In this document: piece after piece, positions 26,238 to 35,174 of the stretch
How positions within the stretch are numbered: position 1 is the stretch's first letter
Layout: each line of letters opens with the position of its first letter
NCBI GenBank assembly: GCA_023397505.1
Contig: JAEWUC010000004.1
Span: 82,405 to 146,404 of the forward strand
DNA length: 64,000 nucleotides
From: Bacteroidota bacterium
GTDB lineage: Bacteria; Bacteroidota; Ignavibacteria; Ignavibacteriales; Melioribacteraceae
Reading direction: 5' to 3'
The notes under the pieces: generated by a model
Databases searched by the model: none
The model's input: only the letters and a program-made list of their open reading frames with translations
What the model was told of the DNA's origin: nothing
Translations under genes and position numbers: made by a program

Positions 26238-28382
26238 ATGAATTATAAAAAAGGTTTAATGCTGTTTATATTTTTTCTTCTTTCACTAAAAATAAATTTG
26301 ATTTCACAATCCATCTATGAACCCGTTGATATTTCGAAAGTTAAATCCTCGCTTGATGAAATGGGAAAAATGTGGACTTTTGATGCAATACCTTTTGATT
26401 ATTTTGAAAAAGAATATGGTTTCAAACCTACGCACGAATGGTTTGACGACGTGATGAAATCAGCTTTGCAATTTACCAACGGATGTTCCGCCGCTTTTGT
26501 TTCGGAAGACGGATTAATAATGACAAACCATCACTGCGCACGAAATATTTTGCCCGGGCTTTCACCCGAAGGAAAGGACTACTTGAAAGACGGTTATTAT
26601 GCCGCCGCTTTAGAAGATGAACTCAAAGCACCGAATATTTTTGTCGATCAGCTTATTCAAATTGAAGATGTAACTTCTGATGTAATTGAAGCAATGAAGT
26701 TGGGAGAGAATGATAAAGAAAAGGTTCAGAAACGCGATGAAAAAATTAAATCTCTCGAAAGTAAATTTGGTGAACAAACAGGAATGGTTTGTAAAGTTGT
26801 TGAATTGTACAACGGCGGAAAATATTCGATGTACATTTATAAAAGGTACAGCGACATTCGTTTGGTTATGTCGCCTGATTTCCAAATAGCCTCAACCGGA
26901 TGGGATTGGGATAATTTTACTTATCCGCGTTATGAACTTGATTTTATGTTCTTCCGCGCATATGAAAATGAAAAACCTGTGAAAGTTGAAAATTATTTTA
27001 GATTCAGTAAAAAAGGAGCTGAAGAAGGTGAACCGATTTTTGTTGTTGGAAGACCCGGCAGCACACAGCGTTTAATTTCAGTTGCACAGTTGGAATTTTT
27101 ACGCGATAAAGTTTATAAGTATAATCTTTCACTCTTCAACGAAATTTATCAAGTTTATTTCGAGTTGTTTGAAAAACATCCTGAAAGATATTCTGAATTA
27201 TTAAACATGGTTATGAGTTGGGGGAATGCACGAAAATCTTATGCAGGAAGATTTATGGCTCTCCGCGATCAATTTGTAATGGCGAAGAAAAATGATTTCG
27301 AAAAAAATTTCCGCGAAAAAATTAATGCAGACCCGTTATTAAAAGAAAAATACGGGCATATCTGGGACGCACTTAAAAATAGTTTTGATGAATCCAGAAA
27401 ATACGTTGATGAGATTTCAGCTTTCACATTACCGCGTTCTGGGCAAATAAGGTCCGTGTATTATAATATTGCCGAAAGCATAATTAAATATGCCGAACAA
27501 ATGAAATTAGGTGAAGACGCACGGGAAGCAGCATATAAAAAAGATAAAATTGCCGAAACTGTTGAGGCAGTTTTCCCAAAAGGAATTGATACGGAATTGC
27601 AAACTAAATTAATCCGTGCTCAATTAAACTACATGATTGGAATTCTCGGTGAAGAAAATGAGATTGTTAAAAAAATGAGCGACGGTAAAATTGGTGATGA
27701 AGGAGCGGAAATATTATTGAATAAGTCTTTGTTAACTTCTAAAGACAAAGTTGATGAATTATTGAAAAAATCTCCCGACGAAATTCTCAATTCAAATGAT
27801 CCGTTTATTTATTTCATTCAATCAACAAAAGAAAGATTAGTAAATCTTAGAAGTAAAGCCGCGGAAATAAGCGCCACCATTGAAGTGCTGAATCAGCAAC
27901 TTGGCGAGGCGGGCTTTAAAGTATATGGCGATAAAATTCCGCCGGATGCCACTTCAACTTTAAGAATATCCGACGGACGCATCAAAGGATTTGAATACAA
28001 CGGAACAATTGCACCCGGTAAAACGACATTCTTCGGTTTGTACGACAGGTGGAATTCGTTCGGTAAAAAAGATTATCCTTGGGGTTTACACGAACGCTGG
28101 CAGCAAATTCCGCAAACACTTGATTTATCTGTGCCAATCGGCTTTGCTTCAACTAATGATATAGTTGGGGGAAACTCCGGAAGTTCTATAATAAATAAAA
28201 ATAAAGAAGTGGTCGGGATTGTTCACGACGGGAATCTTGAAAGTCTTGCAGGCGATTTTATCTTCCTCGAATCGAACAATAGAACAGTTGCAACAGATTC
28301 ATTCGGATTAATGGAATCTTTAACTCATGTTTTCAAAACGGGGAGATTGGTAAAAGAATTAAAGAACGGTAAAATTGAATAG
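26238..28382 (+). CDS. S46 family dipeptidyl-peptidase (DPP7-type), copy 2
   Basis: A 714-residue paralogue of the preceding gene, with a signal peptide ending near LKINLISQ. The catalytic sites are SEDGLIMTNHHC and DIVGGNSGSS (Ser647). The specificity position is again Gly (665, in VHDGN), so this too should prefer hydrophobic P1 residues. The two copies have diverged widely in sequence but keep the same length and motifs, pointing to an old tandem duplication. GGAGACATT precedes the ATG. Its narrower difference in substrate cannot be read from sequence. Confidence 0.95.
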   Translation: MNYKKGLMLFIFFLLSLKINLISQSIYEPVDISKVKSSLDEMGKMWTFDAIPFDYFEKEYGFKPTHEWFDDVMKSALQFTNGCSAAFVSEDGLIMTNHHCARNILPGLSPEGKDYLKDGYYAAALEDELKAPNIFVDQLIQIEDVTSDVIEAMKLGENDKEKVQKRDEKIKSLESKFGEQTGMVCKVVELYNGGKYSMYIYKRYSDIRLVMSPDFQIASTGWDWDNFTYPRYELDFMFFRAYENEKPVKVENYFRFSKKGAEEGEPIFVVGRPGSTQRLISVAQLEFLRDKVYKYNLSLFNEIYQVYFELFEKHPERYSELLNMVMSWGNARKSYAGRFMALRDQFVMAKKNDFEKNFREKINADPLLKEKYGHIWDALKNSFDESRKYVDEISAFTLPRSGQIRSVYYNIAESIIKYAEQMKLGEDAREAAYKKDKIAETVEAVFPKGIDTELQTKLIRAQLNYMIGILGEENEIVKKMSDGKIGDEGAEILLNKSLLTSKDKVDELLKKSPDEILNSNDPFIYFIQSTKERLVNLRSKAAEISATIEVLNQQLGEAGFKVYGDKIPPDATSTLRISDGRIKGFEYNGTIAPGKTTFFGLYDRWNSFGKKDYPWGLHERWQQIPQTLDLSVPIGFASTNDIVGGNSGSSIINKNKEVVGIVHDGNLESLAGDFIFLESNNRTVATDSFGLMESLTHVFKTGRLVKELKNGKIE

Positions 28383-28500
28383 TTGATAAAGTTATTCGTT
28401 CAACTTACATTTATATGCGGGATGAAAAAGTCATTCCGCCTTTTGAAACTTATCATATCTCTTCTTCGGTTTATATAATTTAGTTAGGAAAGGGAAATGA

Positions 28501-28695
28501 ATGATTCAACAAATAAACCCCGAAACATCTTCACCGTGCAACGGCTTTTGTGAATTGGATAAATCAAAAAAATATTGCAAAGGATGTTTGAGAACGATGA
28601 CGGAAATCGTTTCGTGGCAGATGCTTTCGGATCACGAAAAACTTGAAGTATTACGCAGCATTAAAAAGCGTAAAGAAAAAATGAAACATAATTAG
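28501..28695 (+). CDS. DUF1289 family small Cys-motif protein
   Basis: The 64-residue protein matches DUF1289 (PF06945): PCNGFCELDKSKKYCKGCLR holds the four conserved cysteines, followed by TEIVSWQMLSDHEKLEVL. The cysteines suggest metal or Fe-S binding; the function of the family is not established. A GGAAAGGGAA stretch precedes the start, and an overlapping ATG 4 nt earlier is in another frame. The next gene (HAD) begins 9 bp after its stop, so the two form an operon. Confidence 0.88.
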   Translation: MIQQINPETSSPCNGFCELDKSKKYCKGCLRTMTEIVSWQMLSDHEKLEVLRSIKKRKEKMKHN

Positions 28696-28704
28696 AGATT
28701 ATAG

Positions 28705-29472
28705 ATGCTTCCTTTATTAATCGATCTTGACGGGGTTTTAAGAATTAATCAGCAGCCTGCACCGCTTGTTGAAAATTTTATGAATTATATCAATAAGCAA
28801 AAACGCCCGGCATGCATTCTTAGTAATTCAACTCTTTCAACGGCGGAAGACGTAGCCGAGTTTTTTTCATTCCACGAAATCGACTGCAAGATACCTATTA
28901 TGACTGCCGCCTCGGCTGCGGCTATTTATGCAAAACAAAATTACCACCGGGTTGCCGTTTATTGTACAGATAAAATTAAGCGCATCTTTGCCGAGATTTT
29001 AGATTATAACAATCCCGAAGCCGTAATAATCGGCGACTATGGAAAAAAGTGGGATTTTAAAACTTTAAACGAGATTTATAAAAAAGTAAATTCCGGCGCA
29101 GATTTTATTGCAATGCATAAAAAACGTGTTTGGGAAACCGTACAGGACGGTGTTCTTTTGGATGTAGGACCTTTTGTTGCAGCGATTGAATATGCAACGG
29201 GTAGAAAAGCCGCTGTCGTTGGAAAACCTTCAACGGTGTATTTTAAATCTGCATTGAAATTATTACGCTATCCGGAAGATTCAAAATTCATAATGATAGG
29301 TGACAATCTTGAGACTGATATTAAAGGCGCTCAAATTCTCGGGGCTAAAACAATTTTAATTTATACAGGAAAAACTATCGACCCGGTAGCGGAAGATTCC
29401 GAAATTAAACCCGATTATGAAGCTCAAACTCTCGATGATGTTATCGGCATTTTGGAAAAAGAAAAATTTTAA
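28705..29472 (+). CDS. HAD-superfamily phosphatase, NagD-like (HAD-IIA)
   Basis: The protein has 255 residues. Motif I is LLIDLDGVLRINQQPAP with the nucleophile Asp, motif II is CILSNSTLST, motif III Lys is in VVGKPSTVYF, and motif IV is MIGDNLETDIKGA. The cap lies between motifs II and III, as in class IIA (NagD, p-nitrophenyl phosphatase, phosphoglycolate phosphatase). The substrate is probably a small phosphorylated metabolite; which one is not evident. It is co-transcribed with the DUF1289 gene and converges with the ATP-grasp gene, only 16 bp away. Confidence 0.9.
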   Translation: MLPLLIDLDGVLRINQQPAPLVENFMNYINKQKRPACILSNSTLSTAEDVAEFFSFHEIDCKIPIMTAASAAAIYAKQNYHRVAVYCTDKIKRIFAEILDYNNPEAVIIGDYGKKWDFKTLNEIYKKVNSGADFIAMHKKRVWETVQDGVLLDVGPFVAAIEYATGRKAAVVGKPSTVYFKSALKLLRYPEDSKFIMIGDNLETDIKGAQILGAKTILIYTGKTIDPVAEDSEIKPDYEAQTLDDVIGILEKEKF

Positions 29473-29488
29473 TTCCATATAAAATGAA

Positions 29489-30538
29489 TTAATGCGGATT
29501 CAATTTCCTTTCATATGCAAGATCAACAATTTTTTTCAGAGTTTTTTTGTAAGAGAATCCGGCTTGTTTTGCAGAACGCATAAATCCCGCATCTTCGGTT
29601 AAATCCGGGTTCGGATTAACCTCAAGCACATAAAGTTTATTATCCTTTTTTGAAAGACGCATATCGACTCGTGCATAATCCCTAGTATGTACTGCTTTAA
29701 AACATTGCAATGCCATTTGCTCGGCTTCCTTTCTTGTTCGTTCCGGAAGCACTGCCGGGCAAATAGGAATTGTTTTATGATATGCTTCATGAAGCGGATC
29801 CCATTTTGCCTGGAAGCTTACAATCGGGTGGAGATGATCAGGTAATCCCGTAAAATCAATTTCACTAATTGGAAGCACCTGCGGTTCTTTGTCGCCAAAC
29901 ACTGCAACATTTAATTCCCGTCCTAAAATAAATTCCTCAACTAAAGCAGGCTGCTTAAATGAATTGAAAACATATTCAACTCGTTTTTTCAATTCCTCAA
30001 CATTTTCAACGATAGATTCATTTTCAATTCCAACGCTTGCATCTTCCCATGCGGGTTTTACGATTAACGGGTATGATAACCCAAGCCGGAAAGACCTATC
30101 CATCGTTTTAATTATTTTATATCGCGGCGTACGAATACCGATTGAACTCAGAATCCTTTTAGTTAATGTTTTGTTTTGACATGTACCGAGTGCCAATGGC
30201 GGCGCACCGGTATAACTAACACCAAGTAATTCTAACAGTCCCGTAAAACTCATTTCCAATCGTGGTTGATCTTTGTACAACTCAACAAAATTGAAAACTA
30301 CATCCGGCTTGTTCTTTTCATAATCTTTTATAAAAACATGGAGATTGTCCAGAATATTTAGTGTGTAAGTTTCATACCCGGATTTACGGAGTGCAGTCGC
30401 AATTGTCTCGTATTCCGAGATCGGATCGTTTCCTGTCAGGTCAAATACCGGCTTAAAATCGAGGTCTTTTGCGCTCTTTTTACTTTTCTTTTTATACATC
30501 TCCGGGCTGGATTCGTTATAAACTATGGCTACTTTCAT
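29489..30538 (-). CDS. ATP-grasp ligase related to D-alanine-D-alanine ligase
   Basis: A 349-residue protein with the Ddl-like layout. An N-terminal Rossmann part opens MKVAIVYNESSPEMY and includes VFNFVELYKDQ. GVSYTGAPPLALGTCQNKTLTK precedes the ATP-grasp domain, with nucleotide Lys in YPLIVKPAWEDASVGI, VEEFILGRELNVAVFG, and the metal-binding end LYVLEVNPNPDLTED. Classic Ddl has EVNTMPG at the last site, so this enzyme probably joins other amino acids or peptides and not D-Ala. It is divergent from a C39-like peptidase gene, with 96 bp between. The start has no strong Shine-Dalgarno sequence. Confidence 0.88.
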   Translation of the reverse strand: MKVAIVYNESSPEMYKKKSKKSAKDLDFKPVFDLTGNDPISEYETIATALRKSGYETYTLNILDNLHVFIKDYEKNKPDVVFNFVELYKDQPRLEMSFTGLLELLGVSYTGAPPLALGTCQNKTLTKRILSSIGIRTPRYKIIKTMDRSFRLGLSYPLIVKPAWEDASVGIENESIVENVEELKKRVEYVFNSFKQPALVEEFILGRELNVAVFGDKEPQVLPISEIDFTGLPDHLHPIVSFQAKWDPLHEAYHKTIPICPAVLPERTRKEAEQMALQCFKAVHTRDYARVDMRLSKKDNKLYVLEVNPNPDLTEDAGFMRSAKQAGFSYKKTLKKIVDLAYERKLNPH

Positions 30539-30634
30539 TGTGCTCTTAAAATTTTTTTACAAAGTAAACAAAAATGTTTGGTATATCAAAACTTTTACTA
30601 TTTTTGCTCCAATCCGAAAACACGAGTTATTAAG

Positions 30635-31471
30635 ATGAGTTTCTACCCGCAGCCGAATAAATATCAGTGTGGACCATTTGCTTTAAAATACGCATTGGTA
30701 ATGTTGGGAATATTTAAAGACGAAGATCAGATTGGAATAATTGCAGGCAGCACCTGGTGGGCAGGCACAGATGAATTCGGACTCGCACGTGCAGCACGGC
30801 GTTTCGATTGCCGCATGAGGCATTTTCAATCAAGCAATCCCGACGATGCAAGAAGAATGCTGGTTGCCAATCTTAAAAAAGGTTACCCGTGCATTTTAAG
30901 CGTTAAGAATTGGGAACATTGGGAAACCGTGGTCAGCTATCAAAAAGGAAAGTTTGTTGTTATCGACAGCGAACTTGATAAAGTTGTGGATGTTGTCACA
31001 TCTTCAAAACTTTTAAGAAGATGGCGTTATGTTGAAGATGAAACGGGAATTAAAAGTTATGACGGCTATGCATTAAGTCCTTTATCAAAAGTTCATACGC
31101 GCGCAAAATTTACTCCAGAAAAAGCAATTCAATTGATGTACGAAAAGAACGAAGACCTAGCGCGTAAATGGGATCAATACACAAACGATTTAATTACGAT
31201 CTGTAAACCGCGTACAAAACTCAGCTCCAACATCATTACATTTTCTGAATTTCTAAGACGCAACGAGCAGAACCTCGTAAAGCGTGTAGCCAACTGGCAC
31301 GGCGAACCGACTTACTCCGAGCTTAAAAAGATTTTGAGCAATATGAAATTCATTGCCGAAGTATATGATTTAATTGTCCCCGAAGATGAAGAGAAAAGAA
31401 CCGCTATTGATGTAGCCGCTATTTTAATGATGTACGCCTGCGGCAAGTATGGAATGAGTCCCATTTATTAG
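30635..31471 (+). CDS. C39-like papain-fold protein
   Basis: The protein has 278 residues. The first in-frame ATG (30635) gives MSFYPQPNKYQCGPFALKYA, with a QCGP cysteine box typical of C39-like peptidases. The expected His lies in NWEHWETVV, and an Asp follows in VVIDSELDKVV, so Cys-His-Asp could form an active site. The C-terminal third is helical and has no match. There is no membrane or ABC domain, unlike bacteriocin exporters. The gene is divergent from the ATP-grasp ligase, a pairing that suggests synthesis and cleavage (or transfer) of an amide-linked product. Its substrate is unknown. Confidence 0.82.
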   Translation: MSFYPQPNKYQCGPFALKYALVMLGIFKDEDQIGIIAGSTWWAGTDEFGLARAARRFDCRMRHFQSSNPDDARRMLVANLKKGYPCILSVKNWEHWETVVSYQKGKFVVIDSELDKVVDVVTSSKLLRRWRYVEDETGIKSYDGYALSPLSKVHTRAKFTPEKAIQLMYEKNEDLARKWDQYTNDLITICKPRTKLSSNIITFSEFLRRNEQNLVKRVANWHGEPTYSELKKILSNMKFIAEVYDLIVPEDEEKRTAIDVAAILMMYACGKYGMSPIY

Positions 31472-31516
31472 CGCAGAGTGAAGAACGTAGAGTTTAGAAT
31501 ATCGTTTATTTGAAAA

Positions 31517-32074
31517 ATGATTAGACATAATAAAATATTTAGAAGAGAAAACTCAGCTTTACTTGTAATCGATATCCAGGAAAGAATATTACCTGTGATT
31601 TTTGAAAGCGAAAGAGTTGTTCAAAATACTATTAAACTTATCAATGGTTTTAAGATATTGAACGTGCCGGTATTTTATACTGAGCAGTATCCAAAAGGTT
31701 TGGGACCTACATCAAGTATAATTAAAGAAGCACTCGGTGATGTAGAACCTATCAGCAAAATGACATTCAGTTGTTCAGGCGCAGGAGATTTGTTCGAACA
31801 ATTTAAAAAGAAAAGTATAGAACAAATAGTTTTATGCGGAATTGAAAGTCATGTTTGTGTAATGCAGACGGCTCTCGATTTAATTGCAAACGGATTTAAA
31901 GTACAAGTAACCGCCGATGCCGTATCGTCCCGCCGCGAATTTGATTATAAAATTGCCTTGGAAAGATTAAGAACTAACGGAGCTGAGATTACGTTAACCG
32001 AATCAGTTTTGTTTGAAATGCTGAATGTTTGCGGTACGGATCAGTTTAAAGCAATATCAAAAATTGTAAAGTGA
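31517..32074 (+). CDS. Isochorismatase-like cysteine hydrolase
   Basis: The protein has 185 residues. The family's Asp-Lys-Cys triad is visible: Asp in ALLVIDIQERIL, Lys in ISKMTFSCSG, and Cys in VLCGIESHVCVMQTALDL. The cis-peptide GIESHVC is typical of nicotinamidase/isochorismatase-fold hydrolases of the YcaC type. Such enzymes hydrolyse amides or similar bonds; the substrate cannot be read here. It is 45 bp downstream of the C39-like gene on the same strand, so it may belong to the same transcript. Confidence 0.9.
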   Translation: MIRHNKIFRRENSALLVIDIQERILPVIFESERVVQNTIKLINGFKILNVPVFYTEQYPKGLGPTSSIIKEALGDVEPISKMTFSCSGAGDLFEQFKKKSIEQIVLCGIESHVCVMQTALDLIANGFKVQVTADAVSSRREFDYKIALERLRTNGAEITLTESVLFEMLNVCGTDQFKAISKIVK

Positions 32075-32143
32075 AGTTTTAGAAAGATTAAGAAATTAAA
32101 TTAAAATCAGAAACCTTTATAGGGTACCTAAAATTTAATAAAA

Positions 32144-32986
32144 TCAAAATCTCATATTAAAATTCAACCCAAGCGTTTTGTTGTAAGATTGCAGACTGAA
32201 TTTATTTAGAATGTTTGATTCATCATCAATATAATTATCATAAACAAAAACTGAAATTAAAGAACCCACCGCGGCGCCGACGAGAACATCACTTAGATAA
32301 TGTTTTTTATCGTGGAGGCGGCTGTAGCCCACGTATCCCGCCCATCCGTAAAGTGCAGCAAAAGTTGTTGTTTTAAAAGTAGTTTTTAAGAAAGAATTAT
32401 TTTCGGTTACATCCCAATCATTATAAAAATCATTCAGCTCCAAAAACAGAAAAGTAGAAGCAGCAAAAACAGTTGATGTATGCCCGCTGAAAAAACTGCG
32501 GTCGTCGGTTTTATCCGGTCTTTCACGGTGTGTAAGACCTTTGACAATTTCTGTTAATGTATATGTATAAAGCAATGACTTTTGAAATAGAAAAATGTTC
32601 CGGTAATTATCCTGTGTAATATTTTTATCTGTAAAAAGGTTTAAACCTGTTGTTAGCGCTAACCTGGAATAGAAAATTGTTCTGGGAATAATATCCTGGT
32701 CAATACTTCCAAAAGAGAAATGCCCGGCACTTCCAAAATCTTCAGCAATTTCTCTATCGAAAGAGGCCGGAGCTATTTTAAATTGTTTACCGATATAATT
32801 TCGGTACAAATATGCCGCACCGATTGGAATATCATACCATTCCGTTACAGATTGCAAAGCTCCTGAAATATTTGAACCCGTGTTTAACAGTCGATCACCA
32901 AATGTATTTTGTTGAGCATGCAATTGATAGTTGAAAGCAGAAATGAGAAGAACCATTAAAGTAGTTTTTGATATTCTATAAACCAT
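32144..32986 (-). CDS. PAP2 family phosphatase, exported
   Basis: The protein has 280 residues when started at 32986, where GAAGAG lies just upstream, and carries a signal peptide ending in QLHAQ. The three phosphatase motifs are complete: KGLTHRERPDKT, FFSGHTSTVFAA and GYSRLHDKKHYLSDVLVG. PAP2 enzymes remove phosphate from lipids such as undecaprenyl-diphosphate or phosphatidic acid, or from other phosphomonoesters. Here it appears exported and may be outer-membrane or periplasmic. It is the last gene of the porin-CotH-PAP2 operon and overlaps the CotH stop by 11 nt. Confidence 0.9.
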   Translation of the reverse strand: MVYRISKTTLMVLLISAFNYQLHAQQNTFGDRLLNTGSNISGALQSVTEWYDIPIGAAYLYRNYIGKQFKIAPASFDREIAEDFGSAGHFSFGSIDQDIIPRTIFYSRLALTTGLNLFTDKNITQDNYRNIFLFQKSLLYTYTLTEIVKGLTHRERPDKTDDRSFFSGHTSTVFAASTFLFLELNDFYNDWDVTENNSFLKTTFKTTTFAALYGWAGYVGYSRLHDKKHYLSDVLVGAAVGSLISVFVYDNYIDDESNILNKFSLQSYNKTLGLNFNMRF

Positions 32987-34100
32987 AAAACTCTTCAGTT
33001 TTTTCCTTGATGAATTTATGTCTTTGTGCAATATAGTTTTTTAGTTTTTGAACTTCATAGTCCAAATTTTTACCCGCTAAACCGAGATATGAATCCTTTT
33101 TATAAGCTTCATCAATAACGGCCGCGGTTGAGTCTATTATCGGAAAAAGATTCGATTCTGTTAACAGGTTTTCATTAAGCGCAAGCAAGATTCTTTTATA
33201 TTCATTTAAATAATAACTATTTGTAAATAATTTTTTAGCTATTTGATTATAACCGGCAATTCTGCCTTCGGGTGAATCGTAAAAAGCTTTGTCAAAATCC
33301 CACGGAATAACTTTAAATGGATTGGTTTGATTTTCTTTCCATAGGTAAAAATTATTTGTGAATCCATCCGCGTTGTTTATTAATGAAGTTGCAGCGTGAT
33401 ATAAAATATAGTTTTCAAGGTTAATAAAGTTCGTCAGTGAATTGGAAATTAAGAAAGACTGAACAGTGTCGCACGCGTGTATTAATTCAAACAATGAATT
33501 AAAGTTATTGTCTTTGGGAATTTTCTTTTCATAAAAAAATTGCGGATTATATTTTTCATCGAATGTAAACTGTGAATTGAATCCTACTTTAATAAGCTCC
33601 GTAACTTTCAAATTTCTATCTGAAAAGAATTCATCTTCAACCCGTTCAAGCATAGGATATAAACCTTTATCCTTGCCGTTAATTCTTACGAATACATGCT
33701 GAGACTTGAAAACCGGGAATCCAAGCTGTCTATAAATATGAGAAGCGAGAACACTGTGCATTGAAGAATGATCATATGCTTGAGCGCTCAAATTAAATTC
33801 ATTTAACCCGTCGATTGTTTGCCCGTTATTAAGTTCAATTTTGTACGACCATTTATCCAACAGCCGTGAACCCGCACCGGAGGCGGAAATTTTTGCAGTG
33901 TATAAAACTCCCTTAAAAGAAAACTCGCAGTTTGTTTCGAAATCCGAAATTTTATTTGATAAAAGCGCTGTGTAACTCTCTTGATCGATGCGGATATCAA
34001 ATACTGGAACACCGCCTTCGATTATAACTGGATCGGTTGAACTTTCATTACACGAAAGAACAATAAACGCCGTTAATAATATTTTAAATAAATTCTTCAT
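32976..34100 (-). CDS. CotH-like kinase, lipoprotein
   Basis: The protein has 374 residues. The N-terminus is a lipoprotein signal (MKNLFKILLTAFIVLSC), so it works outside the inner membrane. The body matches CotH (PF08757), an atypical protein-kinase-like family. Conserved parts include WSYKIELN, FNLSAQAYDHSSMHSVLASH, HVFVRINGKDKGLYPMLE and the ion-binding IPWDFDKAF. CotH kinases phosphorylate proteins in spore coats, but non-spore-formers use them for unknown extracellular targets. Its ATG shares an A with the porin stop (TGATG), so the two are coupled. Confidence 0.9.
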   Translation of the reverse strand: MKNLFKILLTAFIVLSCNESSTDPVIIEGGVPVFDIRIDQESYTALLSNKISDFETNCEFSFKGVLYTAKISASGAGSRLLDKWSYKIELNNGQTIDGLNEFNLSAQAYDHSSMHSVLASHIYRQLGFPVFKSQHVFVRINGKDKGLYPMLERVEDEFFSDRNLKVTELIKVGFNSQFTFDEKYNPQFFYEKKIPKDNNFNSLFELIHACDTVQSFLISNSLTNFINLENYILYHAATSLINNADGFTNNFYLWKENQTNPFKVIPWDFDKAFYDSPEGRIAGYNQIAKKLFTNSYYLNEYKRILLALNENLLTESNLFPIIDSTAAVIDEAYKKDSYLGLAGKNLDYEVQKLKNYIAQRHKFIKEKTEEFYGL

Positions 34101-35113
34101 CAGAATGTCATTTGTAAAGCGAGAATAACGCGAGATTCTTCCAATCCATAATCGGTGATGAATTGATTCTTTGTAAGCCGTATGTCGGCATTTAATCTTG
34201 CCCTAATATTTTTGTGGATATAAAAATTAGAGCCGCCTATGATTTGAATAACGTGTGAACCGGGAATATCAGTATCGGGACTGAAATAACTTAATAGCAA
34301 AAGAGGCTCTATACCTATCAGAAATTCTTCTTCCATTTTAAAATTATACGATGCAAGAATTTTTCCGCCGAACGAAATTACTTTATCGTCATTGCCCATC
34401 AACTCTCTGCGGTTGCTTTCGAATGGGTCCTGCGCTAAAAACAATTCAATCATTCCCGTATAATTTTCATTTTCCAAGAACATACTACCGCCGAAAGCGT
34501 GAGTAGTAATTTTTTGTTCGCCGCCTTTGCTTTGAATCATGTAATTAACACCGAATGATAATTCATTTATATGATATGAAAATCTCGTAACAATACTTGT
34601 GAAGAGTGAATTGTCTTTAAAAACAGAAATGTAATATGTGTACGGAAATTCCGGGCGCTTTGGCGAATATTTATAGTATCCGATAATACCGACCGCACGT
34701 CCGCCGTAGCCAAGTTCCGCTAGGTTTTCCTGAACATAGCTTCTATTAATTGTCAATAAATCTTCTTCGCCTGTTAAGTATTCGTATCCAAAAGGTTTTT
34801 TCTCGTTGCCGACTTTTAAGTTGAAGTATTTAGCGATTTCAAACTTAATATTCATATCTTGTATTCTAATCGAGTTGTCAACAGAATTGCCTTTAATATC
34901 AAATTGACCTTCGATCTTCTTGCCGAATTTTATTTCGGATTTTAATTTACCTTCATAATATGCTTCTTGATTAAACTTGTTCAGCACATTTCTATTATAA
35001 AATACGTAGCCAACATTTCCGTATCCGCCCCATTTGATTTCCTGTGCATGCAAAAAAGAAGTTAGGATGATAGGGAGAAAAAGAAAGTTTTGAAGCAGTG
35101 ATTTAGTTTTCAT
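34100..35113 (-). CDS. Outer-membrane beta-barrel porin (phosphate-selective porin O/P-like)
   Basis: The protein has 337 residues with a signal peptide ending in FLHAQ. The mature sequence alternates aromatic/polar strands (WGGYGNVGYVFYNR, KFGKKIEGQFDIKG) and ends in a terminal Phe (ESRVILALQMTF), the outer-membrane signature. The strands KYFNLKVGNEKKPFGYEYL and the GGRAVGIIGYYK region resemble OprO/P-type phosphate porins. It is the first gene of the operon with CotH and PAP2. Phosphate or a phosphorylated molecule is a plausible cargo, but the ion selectivity is inferred only from fold and neighbours. Confidence 0.8.
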   Translation of the reverse strand: MKTKSLLQNFLFLPIILTSFLHAQEIKWGGYGNVGYVFYNRNVLNKFNQEAYYEGKLKSEIKFGKKIEGQFDIKGNSVDNSIRIQDMNIKFEIAKYFNLKVGNEKKPFGYEYLTGEEDLLTINRSYVQENLAELGYGGRAVGIIGYYKYSPKRPEFPYTYYISVFKDNSLFTSIVTRFSYHINELSFGVNYMIQSKGGEQKITTHAFGGSMFLENENYTGMIELFLAQDPFESNRRELMGNDDKVISFGGKILASYNFKMEEEFLIGIEPLLLLSYFSPDTDIPGSHVIQIIGGSNFYIHKNIRARLNADIRLTKNQFITDYGLEESRVILALQMTF

Positions 35114-35174
35114 ATCTGATTTTCATATTTGTGTCGGATGCAAAAATAATTAATACCGGGTGAATATACAGTAC

